Below are positions 1 to 7,232 of a stretch of DNA of 64,000 nucleotides, piece after piece. The stretch spans positions 1,860,001 to 1,924,000 of the forward strand of contig NC_018010.1 in NCBI RefSeq assembly GCF_000265405.1. Direction: 5' to 3'. The notes below the pieces were generated by a model that was not told the origin of the DNA, ran no database searches, and worked only from the letters and a program-made list of their open reading frames with translations. How positions within the stretch are numbered: the first letter of the stretch is position 1; each line of letters begins with the position of its first letter. The position numbers and the translations under genes are program-made. Origin of the DNA: Belliella baltica DSM 15883 (GTDB taxonomy: Bacteria; Bacteroidota; Bacteroidia; Cytophagales; Cyclobacteriaceae).

Positions 1-1049
1 CTGGTCACAAAGCGCTATGGCATGAGTCCTGGGGCGGATTGCCACCAAAAGAATTTCTTGGCAAGTTTGATCCTTATTTGGCCGATTTAAAAGACAGGCT
101 TTACACTGAAACTTACACTTCAGATGAAGTTGCTGGTAATTTAAGTAAAGAGTGGGCTGAGAAGCTTGGACTTTCTGAAGAAACAGTAATTTCTGTAGGG
201 ACATTTGATGCACATGCGGGAGCAGTAGGAGGAGAGATTACCGAAAACACCTTGATCAAGGTGATGGGAACATCAACTTGCGATATCATGGTCACCAATA
301 AAGAAAAGTTAGGAGATAAATTGATTCCAGGAATCTGTGGACAGGTAGATGGTTCTGTAATTCCTGGTACAATTGGCTTGGAAGCTGGTCAGTCTGGTTT
401 TGGTGATGTGTTGGCATGGTTCAAAAATCTCCTACTTAAACCATCTCTGGAATTGATTGAGGCAAGTGAAATCTTAAATCAAGAGCAAAAAGAGAAATTA
501 AAAACAGAACTTGATGATCAATTGATTGTCAAATTATCTGAAGAAGCATTAGCGATACCTGTTGAGGAATCTAAAATTGTAGCCTTGGATTGGATCAATG
601 GCAGGAGAACTCCAGATGCCAACCAAGCACTCAAAGGCGCAATCAGAAACCTGAATATGGGTTCAGATGCTGCTCGGGTGTTTAAGTCCTTGGTAGAAGC
701 GATTAGTTTTGGGTCAAAAAGCATCGTAGAGCGATTCCGTCAGGAAGGTGTTCAGATCGATGCAGTGATTGGTTTAGGAGGAGTTGCCAAAAAGTCAACT
801 TTGGTGATGCAGACACTCGCAGACGTACTGAATATGCCGATCAAAGTAGCCACTTCCGACCAAGCCCCAGCTTTGGGTGCCGCCATGTATGCTTCAGTTG
901 CTGCAGGCATTCATGCTGATACCGAATCCGCAATACAAGCCATGAGCAACGGCTTCGATAAAATCTACGAACCAATCCCAGCCAATGTTCTTGTATATGA
1001 AAAGCTTTATAGCAAGTATACGGAGTTCGGGAAACTAATTGAAGGATAA
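1..1049 (+). CDS. araB: L-ribulokinase, C-terminal part (5' end outside window)
   Basis: Ribulokinase phosphorylates L-ribulose in cytoplasmic L-arabinose catabolism. The reading frame is open from base 3 (GHKALWHESWGGLPP) and runs about 348 codons to TAA, so the N-terminal part lies before the window. Visible FGGY-kinase features are the GTSTCDIMV phosphate-binding stretch (bases about 267-290), GLGGVAKKS near 772 and the closing SDQAPALGAAMYA segment near 855. The first in-window start-like codon (TTG at 39) is internal and not a real start. It is followed, after a repeat-bounded remnant gene, by araD on the same strand, as expected for an ara operon. Family assignment is firm; the exact substrate rests on the araD neighbour. 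Confidence 0.93.
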   Translation, partial: GHKALWHESWGGLPPKEFLGKFDPYLADLKDRLYTETYTSDEVAGNLSKEWAEKLGLSEETVISVGTFDAHAGAVGGEITENTLIKVMGTSTCDIMVTNKEKLGDKLIPGICGQVDGSVIPGTIGLEAGQSGFGDVLAWFKNLLLKPSLELIEASEILNQEQKEKLKTELDDQLIVKLSEEALAIPVEESKIVALDWINGRRTPDANQALKGAIRNLNMGSDAARVFKSLVEAISFGSKSIVERFRQEGVQIDAVIGLGGVAKKSTLVMQTLADVLNMPIKVATSDQAPALGAAMYASVAAGIHADTESAIQAMSNGFDKIYEPIPANVLVYEKLYSKYTEFGKLIEG

Positions 1050-1087
1050 GTTGAGAAGGAGGAATTAGGAAGGATGAGGGAGGGATT

Positions 1088-1118
1088 AATTTTAGATTTT
1101 AGAAGGTAGATTTTAGAT
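1088..1118. repeat. Left inverted-repeat arm around four-helix-bundle remnant
   Basis: This 31-bp arm matches the reverse complement of 1573-1603 at 28 of 31 positions, counted by eye. It is built of overlapping GATTTTAGA words. It starts 38 bp after the araB stop, and its partner ends 2 bp before the araD start, so the pair brackets almost the whole spacer and the pseudogene inside it. Confidence 0.75.
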
Positions 1119-1181
1119 TGAGTTGGAGATTGTGTAGATTTATTATGCTTTCAACATTTTTCAATTCTAATTTTTACATTT

Positions 1182-1552
1182 ATGCAAAGTCTAATTAAAC
1201 AAAGAGATTTGCTCTCGATGTAATTGATCTTATTGAATCACTTCCAAATTCAGTTTCAGTAAAAGCAATTTCCTATCAACTTGTCAAATCTGCGACTTCA
1301 GTAGGCGCAAATTACAGAGCTGTCTGCAGGGCAAGGAGTGATAATGAGTTTATTTCAAAACTTCAAATTGTCTTAGAAGAGGCAGATGAAAGTGGGTATT
1401 GGTTGGAATTAATTCAAGCTAAAGGCTGGGTTGATGTTTCAAGACAACTACAAGAGGCAAATGAATTATCAGCGATCTTTGTTTCGAGTCTGAAAACCAT
1501 TAAAAACAGATCAAACTCAAAAAATAAAGAAGAAAACAATCCTCTAAAATAA
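1182..1552 (+). pseudogene. Four-helix-bundle (S23/IVP-like) protein, frameshifted
   Basis: From 1199 an open frame reads TKRFALDVIDLIESLP, then SVGANYRAVCRARS and EADESGYWLELI, ending at TAA 1550-1552. These are typical of four-helix-bundle proteins related to the S23 protein of 23S rRNA intervening sequences. The only ATG in the right place (1182, MQSLIK) is in a different frame and stops at TAA 1218-1220, and the main frame has a TAA at 1196-1198. A one- or two-base indel near 1196-1206 therefore separates start and body. It is either a decayed gene or an assembly error. Function of the family outside rRNA is unknown. It sits between inverted repeats in the araB-araD spacer. Confidence 0.72.
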
Positions 1553-1572
1553 TTGTAGATTTCAGATTTCAG

Positions 1573-1603
1573 ATCTAAAATCTACAATCTAAGATCTAAA
1601 ATT
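1573..1603. repeat. Right inverted-repeat arm around four-helix-bundle remnant
   Basis: Partner of 1088-1118, made of ATCTAAAATC-type words. It ends two bases before the araD ATG at 1606, so it occupies the position where a ribosome-binding site would lie; none is visible. Confidence 0.75.
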
Positions 1604-1605
1604 AA

Positions 1606-2304
1606 ATGTACAAAGAACTAAAACAAGCCTGCTACGAGGCGAATATGCAACTACCGAAATTGGATTTGGTGGTGTATACTTTTGGAAATGTAAGTGCCGT
1701 CGATAGAGAGAACGGCGTTTTCGCTATCAAACCAAGTGGTGTCCCTTATGAAGAATTGAAAGTGGAAGATATCGTCATCGTAGATTTTGACGCGAAAGTC
1801 GTAGAGGGGAAAATGCGCCCTTCTTCTGATACCAAAACCCATGCTTTTCTTTACAAACATTGGAAGCATATTGGTGGGATTTGCCATACGCATTCGACTT
1901 ATGCAGTTTCTTGGGCACAGGCGATTATGGATGTTCCTAATTTTGGAACTACCCACGCTGACCATCTTACTGCTGACATTCCCTGTGCACCTCCCATGGC
2001 AGATCACCTGATCGAAGGAGACTATGAATACAATACAGGACAGCAGATTCTGGACTGTTTTGCGGAGAAAAACCTAAGCCCAAAAGAAGTAGAAATGATT
2101 TTAGTAGGAAGTCATGGTCCATTCGCTTGGGGAAAAGATGCTGCAAAAGCAGTTTACAATAGTAAAGTACTTGAAGAGGTTGCTAAAATGGCTTACCTTA
2201 CACTCCAAATCAACCCAAATGCAGCTAGACTGAAAGATGCTTTGATCAAGAAGCATTATGAACGTAAGCATGGTAAAGATGCATACTATGGTCAAGGCTG
2301 TTAA
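1606..2304 (+). CDS. araD: L-ribulose-5-phosphate 4-epimerase
   Basis: Interconverts L-ribulose 5-phosphate and D-xylulose 5-phosphate, the last step of cytoplasmic arabinose catabolism, using a divalent metal. At 232 residues it has the usual AraD length. Metal-site motifs of the class II aldolase/epimerase family are visible: HTHSTYAVSWAQA near residues 95-107, THADHLTADIPCAPPM after it, and GSHGPFAWG near residue 170. The C-terminal HYERKHGKDAYYGQ is characteristic of AraD. It lies downstream of araB on the same strand and 12 bp upstream of the epimerase gene, which supports one transcription unit. araA would be expected nearby outside the window. Confidence 0.95.
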   Translation: MYKELKQACYEANMQLPKLDLVVYTFGNVSAVDRENGVFAIKPSGVPYEELKVEDIVIVDFDAKVVEGKMRPSSDTKTHAFLYKHWKHIGGICHTHSTYAVSWAQAIMDVPNFGTTHADHLTADIPCAPPMADHLIEGDYEYNTGQQILDCFAEKNLSPKEVEMILVGSHGPFAWGKDAAKAVYNSKVLEEVAKMAYLTLQINPNAARLKDALIKKHYERKHGKDAYYGQGC

Positions 2305-2316
2305 CACCTAAAGCAC

Positions 2317-3465
2317 ATGAAAAAAATGAATTTCAAATCAATCACCATTTTGTTCTCCGCCCTTTTAATCGGAATATGGAGTTGTTCTTCGCCTAAAACA
2401 GAGGAAAAAGAAGAAATGAAAAAAGAAATCAAATTTAAAGTCAAAGTACAGGAAGTTCCTGTAGGAGATCAGACAGCCAAGGTTTTTCATTTAGAAAATG
2501 GAAACGGAATGGAAGTAGAACTTTCAAGTTTTGGAGCTGTAGTTTCGAAGTTGATCGTGCCGGATAGAGATGGAAAATCTGAGAACATTGTTTTAGGATA
2601 CGAGTCAATTGATGGGTATGACACCAATGACTATTACCTAGGGGCGACTGCTGGGAGATATGCAAACAGGATCGCTAAAGGTAAATTTGAAATCGACGGA
2701 TCTAGCTATCAAGTAACCACCAATGATGGAAATAACCACCTTCATGGAGGTAATTTTGGCTTCAATCGTAAGAATTGGGACGCTGAATTTATTGAAGGCG
2801 AAGAGTCTATGAAAGTCAAAATGACTTACACGAGTCCTGATGGTGAAGAAGGTTTTCCTGGAGAGTTGGTCTCTACAGTCATCTATGAATTGACAGCTGA
2901 TAATAAACTATTGATCAGTTTTGAAGCGACAACAGATAAACCAACCATCGTAAACTTGACGCATCATGGATACTTCAACCTTAGTGCGATGAAAGAGGAT
3001 ATTCTTGGACATGAATTGAAAATCAATGCTGCAAAATACACTCCTGTGGACAATGAATTAATTCCTACAGGGGAACTTAAAGATGTATCTGGAACTCCAT
3101 TTGACTTCAACACACCAACGACAATCGGTGCTAGAATCTCAGAAATACAAGGAGGATACGATCACAATTATGTGGTAAAAGAGCAGCATGACGGTCAGCT
3201 GACAAAAATGGCTGAATTGTATCATGCGGGTTCAGGAAGAGTGATGGAGCTTTATGCGGATTCACCTGCTGTACAGTTTTATTCTGGTAATTTCTTAGAT
3301 GGCGGATTGACTACCAATGGCGTTACATATTCTCAGTATATGGGACTTTGCCTTGAGCCGCAGACATTTCCAAATGCGCCAAATGAACCCTCTTTCCCAT
3401 CTGCAAGACTTAATCCAGGCGAAAAATACAGCCACAAGATTGAGCTACACTTTGGTGTTAGATAA
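2317..3465 (+). CDS. galM: Aldose 1-epimerase (galactose mutarotase), lipoprotein
   Basis: Interconverts alpha and beta anomers of aldoses. The N-terminus has a lipoprotein signal (LLIGIWSCSS, Cys about residue 23), so it is probably anchored in the envelope and acts on sugars in the periplasm. Family motifs: YLGATAGRYANRIAKGKF, HLHGGNFGFNRKNW, VNLTHHGYFNLS with the catalytic His pair, GGYDHNYV, and the LEPQTFPNAPNEPSFPS stretch holding the catalytic Glu. The length (382 aa) fits the exported subgroup. It starts 12 bp after araD and probably prepares arabinose or another released sugar; the exact substrate is inferred from context. A second ATG lies three codons downstream of the chosen start. 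Confidence 0.9.
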   Translation: MKKMNFKSITILFSALLIGIWSCSSPKTEEKEEMKKEIKFKVKVQEVPVGDQTAKVFHLENGNGMEVELSSFGAVVSKLIVPDRDGKSENIVLGYESIDGYDTNDYYLGATAGRYANRIAKGKFEIDGSSYQVTTNDGNNHLHGGNFGFNRKNWDAEFIEGEESMKVKMTYTSPDGEEGFPGELVSTVIYELTADNKLLISFEATTDKPTIVNLTHHGYFNLSAMKEDILGHELKINAAKYTPVDNELIPTGELKDVSGTPFDFNTPTTIGARISEIQGGYDHNYVVKEQHDGQLTKMAELYHAGSGRVMELYADSPAVQFYSGNFLDGGLTTNGVTYSQYMGLCLEPQTFPNAPNEPSFPSARLNPGEKYSHKIELHFGVR

Positions 3466-3479
3466 TTGAAGATTTTAAA

Positions 3480-3535
3480 AGGTAGATTTTAGATTGGGCA
3501 TTACTCCAATTCTGAATCTACCTTCTATTTTTTTG
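3480..3535 (+). terminator. Terminator-like hairpin after galM
   Basis: AGGTAGATT (3480-3488) pairs with AATCTACCT (3515-3523), with further imperfect pairing inward, followed by a T-rich run. The stem is made of the same TAGATTTTAGA words as the neighbouring repeats, so it may be a repeat end used as a terminator. Confidence 0.55.
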
Positions 3536-3573
3536 TTAAAGCCTGACAGACTCTCCAAATCAAGCTACTCCTT

Positions 3574-3622
3574 TAAAATCTAAAATCTAAAATCTAAAAT
3601 CTAAAATCTAAAATCTAAAATC
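3574..3622. repeat. Seven tandem copies of heptamer TAAAATC
   Basis: Seven perfect 7-bp units run from 3574 to 3622, ending one base before the stop codon of the convergent GH43 gene (3624-3626). The unit is the complement of the GATTTTA words near 3472-3496, so the galM/GH43 gap also has inverted flanks, here with no gene inside. Confidence 0.9.
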
Positions 3623-3623
3623 C

Positions 3624-4631
3624 TCAAACCGGGTCAACCCCCTCGGTTGTCATTACCACTCTTTTCAAAGTACCATCCGGATTATAATAGAGGTAGTCTA
3701 TGCAAACAGACCTTCTAAAGCTTCCTCCATCTGTTGGGATACTGCCATTGTGATAGATAAAATAGTCTTTTCCTTTAAATTCTATGATTGCTTGGTGGTT
3801 GGTGTTTGAATTTCCAGCAACTTCATTTAAGATTCCTTTGTATTCCCAAGGCCCTGTGATGCTCTTGCTCATGGCATAGGCTGTTTTTTCTGGAAATTGA
3901 TACGCGTATGTTAGATAATACCAGTCACCTTTCTTGTGAACCCATGGCGCTTCTGTGAAGTTGGGAAGTGGAATTTGATTGATTTCGCCATCAAGTTCTA
4001 TCATGTTTGGTTTTAATTTGGCCCAATAAGCGATCGTATTTCCCCAAAACACATAAGCTTCTCCATCATCATCAATGAATACCGCTGGATCAATATCATC
4101 CCAACTGATTTCAGTATCTGTAGTCATGTCGTTGGTGATCAATGCTGAGCCTCGTGCATCTTTCCAAGGGCCGATCGGTGAATCTGCCACTGCAATTCCA
4201 ATTGCTTTGCCAGGGATTTCTTTGTGTGTGACAGTCACAAACCAATAGAATTTACCGTCTTTTTCAATCGTATGGGCTGCCCAAGCATCGCCAGACGCCC
4301 AATCAAATGTTTCTACTACATTCAAAGCCGCTCTCTCCTCCCAATTGACCATGTCAGTGGAGGAAAAAATAAGCCATTCATGCATTTCATAAAACTCTTT
4401 TCGTGCAGGAGCCTCATCATGACCTACATAAAGAAATACGGTGTCATTATGTACAAGTACTGCAGGGTCGGCAGTGTATTTATGTGTGATGATTGGATTG
4501 CCAACTCTTTCAATTGAGGTGCTTTCTGCGGCTTGACTTTCGCTTTCTTGAGTAGTGGGTTCAGTACATGCCGCAAGTGTAATGATCAGCCCTGCTAAAG
4601 CTAAATTGATTTTTCCTTTGAAATTCTTCAT
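3624..4631 (-). CDS. GH43-family glycoside hydrolase, lipoprotein
   Basis: Probably releases arabinose or xylose residues from plant-type polysaccharide at the cell surface or in the periplasm. It is a lipoprotein (LAAC, Cys22). The five-bladed-propeller GH43 signature is present: catalytic base Asp in TADPAVLV (Asp55), pKa-tuning Asp in DIDPAVFIDDDG (about Asp181), and acid Glu in FTEAPWVHKKG (about Glu227). Its length of 335 aa implies a catalytic domain with no added binding module. It converges on galM. With araB and araD it makes an arabinose-release and use cluster, so arabinofuranosidase or endo-arabinanase is the likeliest activity, but the subfamily cannot be fixed by eye. Confidence 0.88.
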   Translation of the reverse strand: MKNFKGKINLALAGLIITLAACTEPTTQESESQAAESTSIERVGNPIITHKYTADPAVLVHNDTVFLYVGHDEAPARKEFYEMHEWLIFSSTDMVNWEERAALNVVETFDWASGDAWAAHTIEKDGKFYWFVTVTHKEIPGKAIGIAVADSPIGPWKDARGSALITNDMTTDTEISWDDIDPAVFIDDDGEAYVFWGNTIAYWAKLKPNMIELDGEINQIPLPNFTEAPWVHKKGDWYYLTYAYQFPEKTAYAMSKSITGPWEYKGILNEVAGNSNTNHQAIIEFKGKDYFIYHNGSIPTDGGSFRRSVCIDYLYYNPDGTLKRVVMTTEGVDPV

Positions 4632-4912
4632 AGATCAATGGGATATTATTGTTAAGGTTTATTTATCAATAGCAATATAAATAAATAAGTGTAAAAAATA
4701 CAATTAAAATCTAGTGAGAAATACTGCGAGAATATTTGAGTTTATAAATAACCAGTAATCATCCTGCATAGGGTTTATAACCAAAAGTATGTTTCATGGA
4801 TATTATATTTTTCAGCTATTAAATTTAAAAATAAGCTTTTTTTTCAATAAAATAGCTTAAAGATATTTTTGTAACTATCTGTATATAAAATAAATATGAT
4901 GTTTAATTTGAA
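4632..4912. other. AT-rich intergenic region
   Basis: Between the GH43 start and the palindromes ahead of the ATPase gene. Very AT-rich with T and A runs; it should hold the GH43 promoter (minus strand), but no convincing TAnnTTTG box was identified. No ORF seen. Confidence 0.5.
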
Positions 4913-4956
4913 TTTACTCAATATATTAAGTAAATTTACTCAATAAATAAAGTAAT
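4913..4956. repeat. Two abutting copies of a 22-bp palindrome upstream of the ATPase gene
   Basis: Copy 1 (4913-4934) has the form TTTACT-N10-AGTAAA and is palindromic except for one base pair. Copy 2 (4935-4956) follows without a gap and differs slightly at the right arm. The pair ends 7 bp before the ATG at 4964. The same 22-mer recurs after the gene at 6247-6268. They could be operator sites for autoregulation or termini of a mobile unit. Confidence 0.8.
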
Positions 4957-4963
4957 TTAGGAT

Positions 4964-6160
4964 ATGGCTTATCAAAGATCTGAAAAAACTACTCTTCTTA
5001 AGAGATTGAAGGATGAACCGAGACGCTTCATACAGGTGATTTATGGGCCTCGTCAAGTTGGGAAAACTACCATGGTTAGACAAATTTCAGCAGAGCTTGA
5101 CTATCCACATTTGCTTGTAGCTGCAGATGCAGTTCCTGCTGGAGATGGAGTTTGGATAGCTCAGCAATGGGAGTTGGCAAGGATTGAGCAAGCAAAGCAA
5201 TCGGACAAGCCTTTTTTACTCGTGATTGATGAGGTGCAAAAGATAGATAATTGGAGTGAACAGGTGAAATCTGAGTGGGATAGAGATGCTTCGTTAGGAA
5301 TAGATGTCAGAGTGGTACTGCTTGGATCCTCGAGGTTGATGCTTCAACAGGGTTTGACAGAATCTTTGGCAGGTAGATTTGAGGCAACCTATCTAGGGCA
5401 TTGGTCTTATGGAGAGATGAAAGCAGCTTTCGGTTTGACTGCAGAAGAATTCGTATGGTTAGGAGGTTATCCGGGAGCGATTACTTTAAAAGACGACGAG
5501 GATAGATGGAAGAGCTATATCCGGGATTCGCTGTTAGAAACCAGTATTTCCAAAGACATCCTGATGCTTACTCGAGTAGATAAGCCAGCATTGATGAAGC
5601 GCTTATTTGAATTGGGATCAGTGTATTCGGGGCAGGTGTTGAGTTTTACAAAAATCATGGGGCAGCTTAGCGACGCTGGAAATACAACTACTTTGGCCAA
5701 TTATGTAGAGTTACTCAATGAAGCTGGACTTTTGGGAGGATTAGAAAAATTCAGCCCAAATATGGTGAGAAAGCGCTCTTCTAGCCCAAAATTCATCGTC
5801 CATAATACAGCCATCATGTCCGGAATCTCGAATGAGAGTTTCGACACATTAATGGAAAATCCAAAGACTTGGGGTAGATGGGTAGAGTCCGCAGTCGGTG
5901 CTCACCTTGTCAATCAATCTTTCAAGGATAAATACTTAACAATCCACTATTGGAGGCAGGGAAATGACGAAGTGGATTATGTGATAGAATATAAGAAGAA
6001 GGTAATTGCCCTTGAAGTGAAGTCTGCTAAAACAGGTAAATTATCAGGACTCAATGCCTTCGATAAAAAATTCAAACCCCAAAAATCTCTGCTGATAGGT
6101 TCAGGAGGGATTCCTTGGCAAGAGTTTTTGGAGATGGATGTTGTCTCCTTATTCAAATAA
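4964..6160 (+). CDS. AAA-family ATPase with DUF4143-type C-terminal domain
   Basis: Belongs to a widespread family of single-gene AAA ATPases of unknown role. N-terminal ATPase: Walker A GPRQVGKTT (residues 28-36), Walker B FLLVIDE (84-90), a sensor segment VVLLGSSRLM and the LAGRFE motif. The C-terminal DUF4143-like region contains a nuclease-fold pattern (NDEVDYVIEY ... VIALEVKSAK), in which Asp, Glu and Lys fit a PD-(D/E)XK core; activity is not established. Length (398 aa) is normal. It stands alone between copies of the same palindrome and ends in its own terminator, so it looks like an autonomous insertion. ATG 4964 follows the palindrome pair directly. Confidence 0.87.
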   Translation: MAYQRSEKTTLLKRLKDEPRRFIQVIYGPRQVGKTTMVRQISAELDYPHLLVAADAVPAGDGVWIAQQWELARIEQAKQSDKPFLLVIDEVQKIDNWSEQVKSEWDRDASLGIDVRVVLLGSSRLMLQQGLTESLAGRFEATYLGHWSYGEMKAAFGLTAEEFVWLGGYPGAITLKDDEDRWKSYIRDSLLETSISKDILMLTRVDKPALMKRLFELGSVYSGQVLSFTKIMGQLSDAGNTTTLANYVELLNEAGLLGGLEKFSPNMVRKRSSSPKFIVHNTAIMSGISNESFDTLMENPKTWGRWVESAVGAHLVNQSFKDKYLTIHYWRQGNDEVDYVIEYKKKVIALEVKSAKTGKLSGLNAFDKKFKPQKSLLIGSGGIPWQEFLEMDVVSLFK

Positions 6161-6164
6161 AAAG

Positions 6165-6188
6165 ACAGTCATCTTGACTGTGTTTTTT
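6165..6188 (+). terminator. Terminator of the ATPase gene
   Basis: ACAGTCA (6165-6171) and TGACTGT (6175-6181) form a perfect stem with a 3-nt loop, followed after one G by six T. It starts five bases after the stop codon. Confidence 0.85.
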
Positions 6189-6246
6189 GCTTAAAAATAA
6201 TTTTATAATGTATTGATTAATAAATAAATACGTTACTTTTTAATAT

Positions 6247-6279
6247 TTTACTCAATGTAATAAGTAAAACTACTCAATG
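6247..6279. repeat. Downstream copy of the 22-bp palindrome plus half copy
   Basis: 6247-6268 again reads TTTACT-N10-AGTAAA in the same orientation as 4913-4934, and is followed by a partial second copy (TACTCAAT, 6271-6278). The full-plus-next-copy arrangement mirrors the upstream side. Confidence 0.8.
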
Positions 6280-6297
6280 GAGATTGTAATTTACAGC

Positions 6298-7206
6298 TCA
6301 CTCTAAGACTAAGAGGAAAAACGAATATTCATATCCTTCTTCAAGACTATTCTTAAAGGATTCTGAAGCACTGTTTTTTACGTATTCCCCACTCACTCCA
6401 AAGACGGTTTTGCCAAAGCTCACGGTACTAATTTGAAATAACTCCATATTACTTTTGAAATCATCTTTTAAACTTGGATATGTTACTAAACTTCCCTTAT
6501 CTATATCCCATAATCCTAATTTACCGCTTCCTTTGATAGTAATTCCAATTAGGGCTTTTTGATCATCAATTGGATAAACCTCCCCTGATAAATAGGAGTG
6601 TTTTTTAGCATTGAAAAAATTCATCATATCAAAAGCATCTTGAATTTTTAAAAATTGATCATCTGGAACTGTGCTACTCCCAAAATCAACTTTTGTAAAT
6701 GGCATTAAACCTTCTTTTTCATTGTAAACAAAAATAGTATCATTGAAAGATTTTGTAAATAGGATTTGATCTTTGTATTTGGCTAAAGGTGAATAGGGCT
6801 TGTAAACGTAACCATATTCATTTCTATCGATTGGGATAGCAGTATGGATTATGCCACTTTCATCAGAAGCTACAAAGTCAAAATCAATTTCTTCATTTAT
6901 TCGGTTTACGAATGAAACATATCCATTTTGGAAAGGTAAATGATAATGGGCCTTTGTGGCCATGATTTCTGTTTTTTCGTCTTTGAGGTTTTCATCAAAC
7001 CAAATGATTTTGGAACCCCTAGAAACAACTCCAACTTTGTTATTTTTAACGACAAGATTATTGATCCCGTTAATGTTGAGCTTGTCATCATTGCCAAATC
7101 GAATGGAATTCAGGACATTACCATCATAATCAACCTGGTAAAGTGATTGTGAATAATCTTGGTCGAATAGATAAATATATTTTTCTGAAAGTATAACATC
7201 AGGCAT
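6298..7206 (-). CDS. Beta-propeller protein lacking its N-terminal signal (probable truncated lipoprotein)
   Basis: A 302-residue protein resembling Bacteroidota 6-bladed beta-propeller lipoproteins (BF3164/DUF4221-like): repeated short strands such as YIYLFDQDYSQSLYQVDYDG and KVGVVSRGSKIIWFDENL. Complete relatives in this window have 360-396 residues and start with a lipoprotein signal. This one has no signal and begins directly inside a propeller blade, so the N-terminus is probably missing. The start follows AGGAGG on the minus strand, inside the small palindrome CTCCTATAGGAG (7209-7220), 27 bp after the sbcC stop; this unusually good ribosome-binding site may be chance. Either a fragment left by deletion or a cytoplasmic variant. 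Role unknown. Confidence 0.6.
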   Translation of the reverse strand: MPDVILSEKYIYLFDQDYSQSLYQVDYDGNVLNSIRFGNDDKLNINGINNLVVKNNKVGVVSRGSKIIWFDENLKDEKTEIMATKAHYHLPFQNGYVSFVNRINEEIDFDFVASDESGIIHTAIPIDRNEYGYVYKPYSPLAKYKDQILFTKSFNDTIFVYNEKEGLMPFTKVDFGSSTVPDDQFLKIQDAFDMMNFFNAKKHSYLSGEVYPIDDQKALIGITIKGSGKLGLWDIDKGSLVTYPSLKDDFKSNMELFQISTVSFGKTVFGVSGEYVKNSASESFKNSLEEGYEYSFFLLVLE

Positions 7207-7232
7207 TCCTCCTATAGGAGTTTTTGTTTTTA

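Noticed and set aside
1651..2007. 118-codon minus-strand ORF
   Set aside because: Lies wholly inside araD in antisense; no family pattern, no signal.
3574..3622. Heptamer array as a CRISPR or minisatellite protein repeat
   Set aside because: Units are 7 bp with no spacers and lie outside coding sequence.
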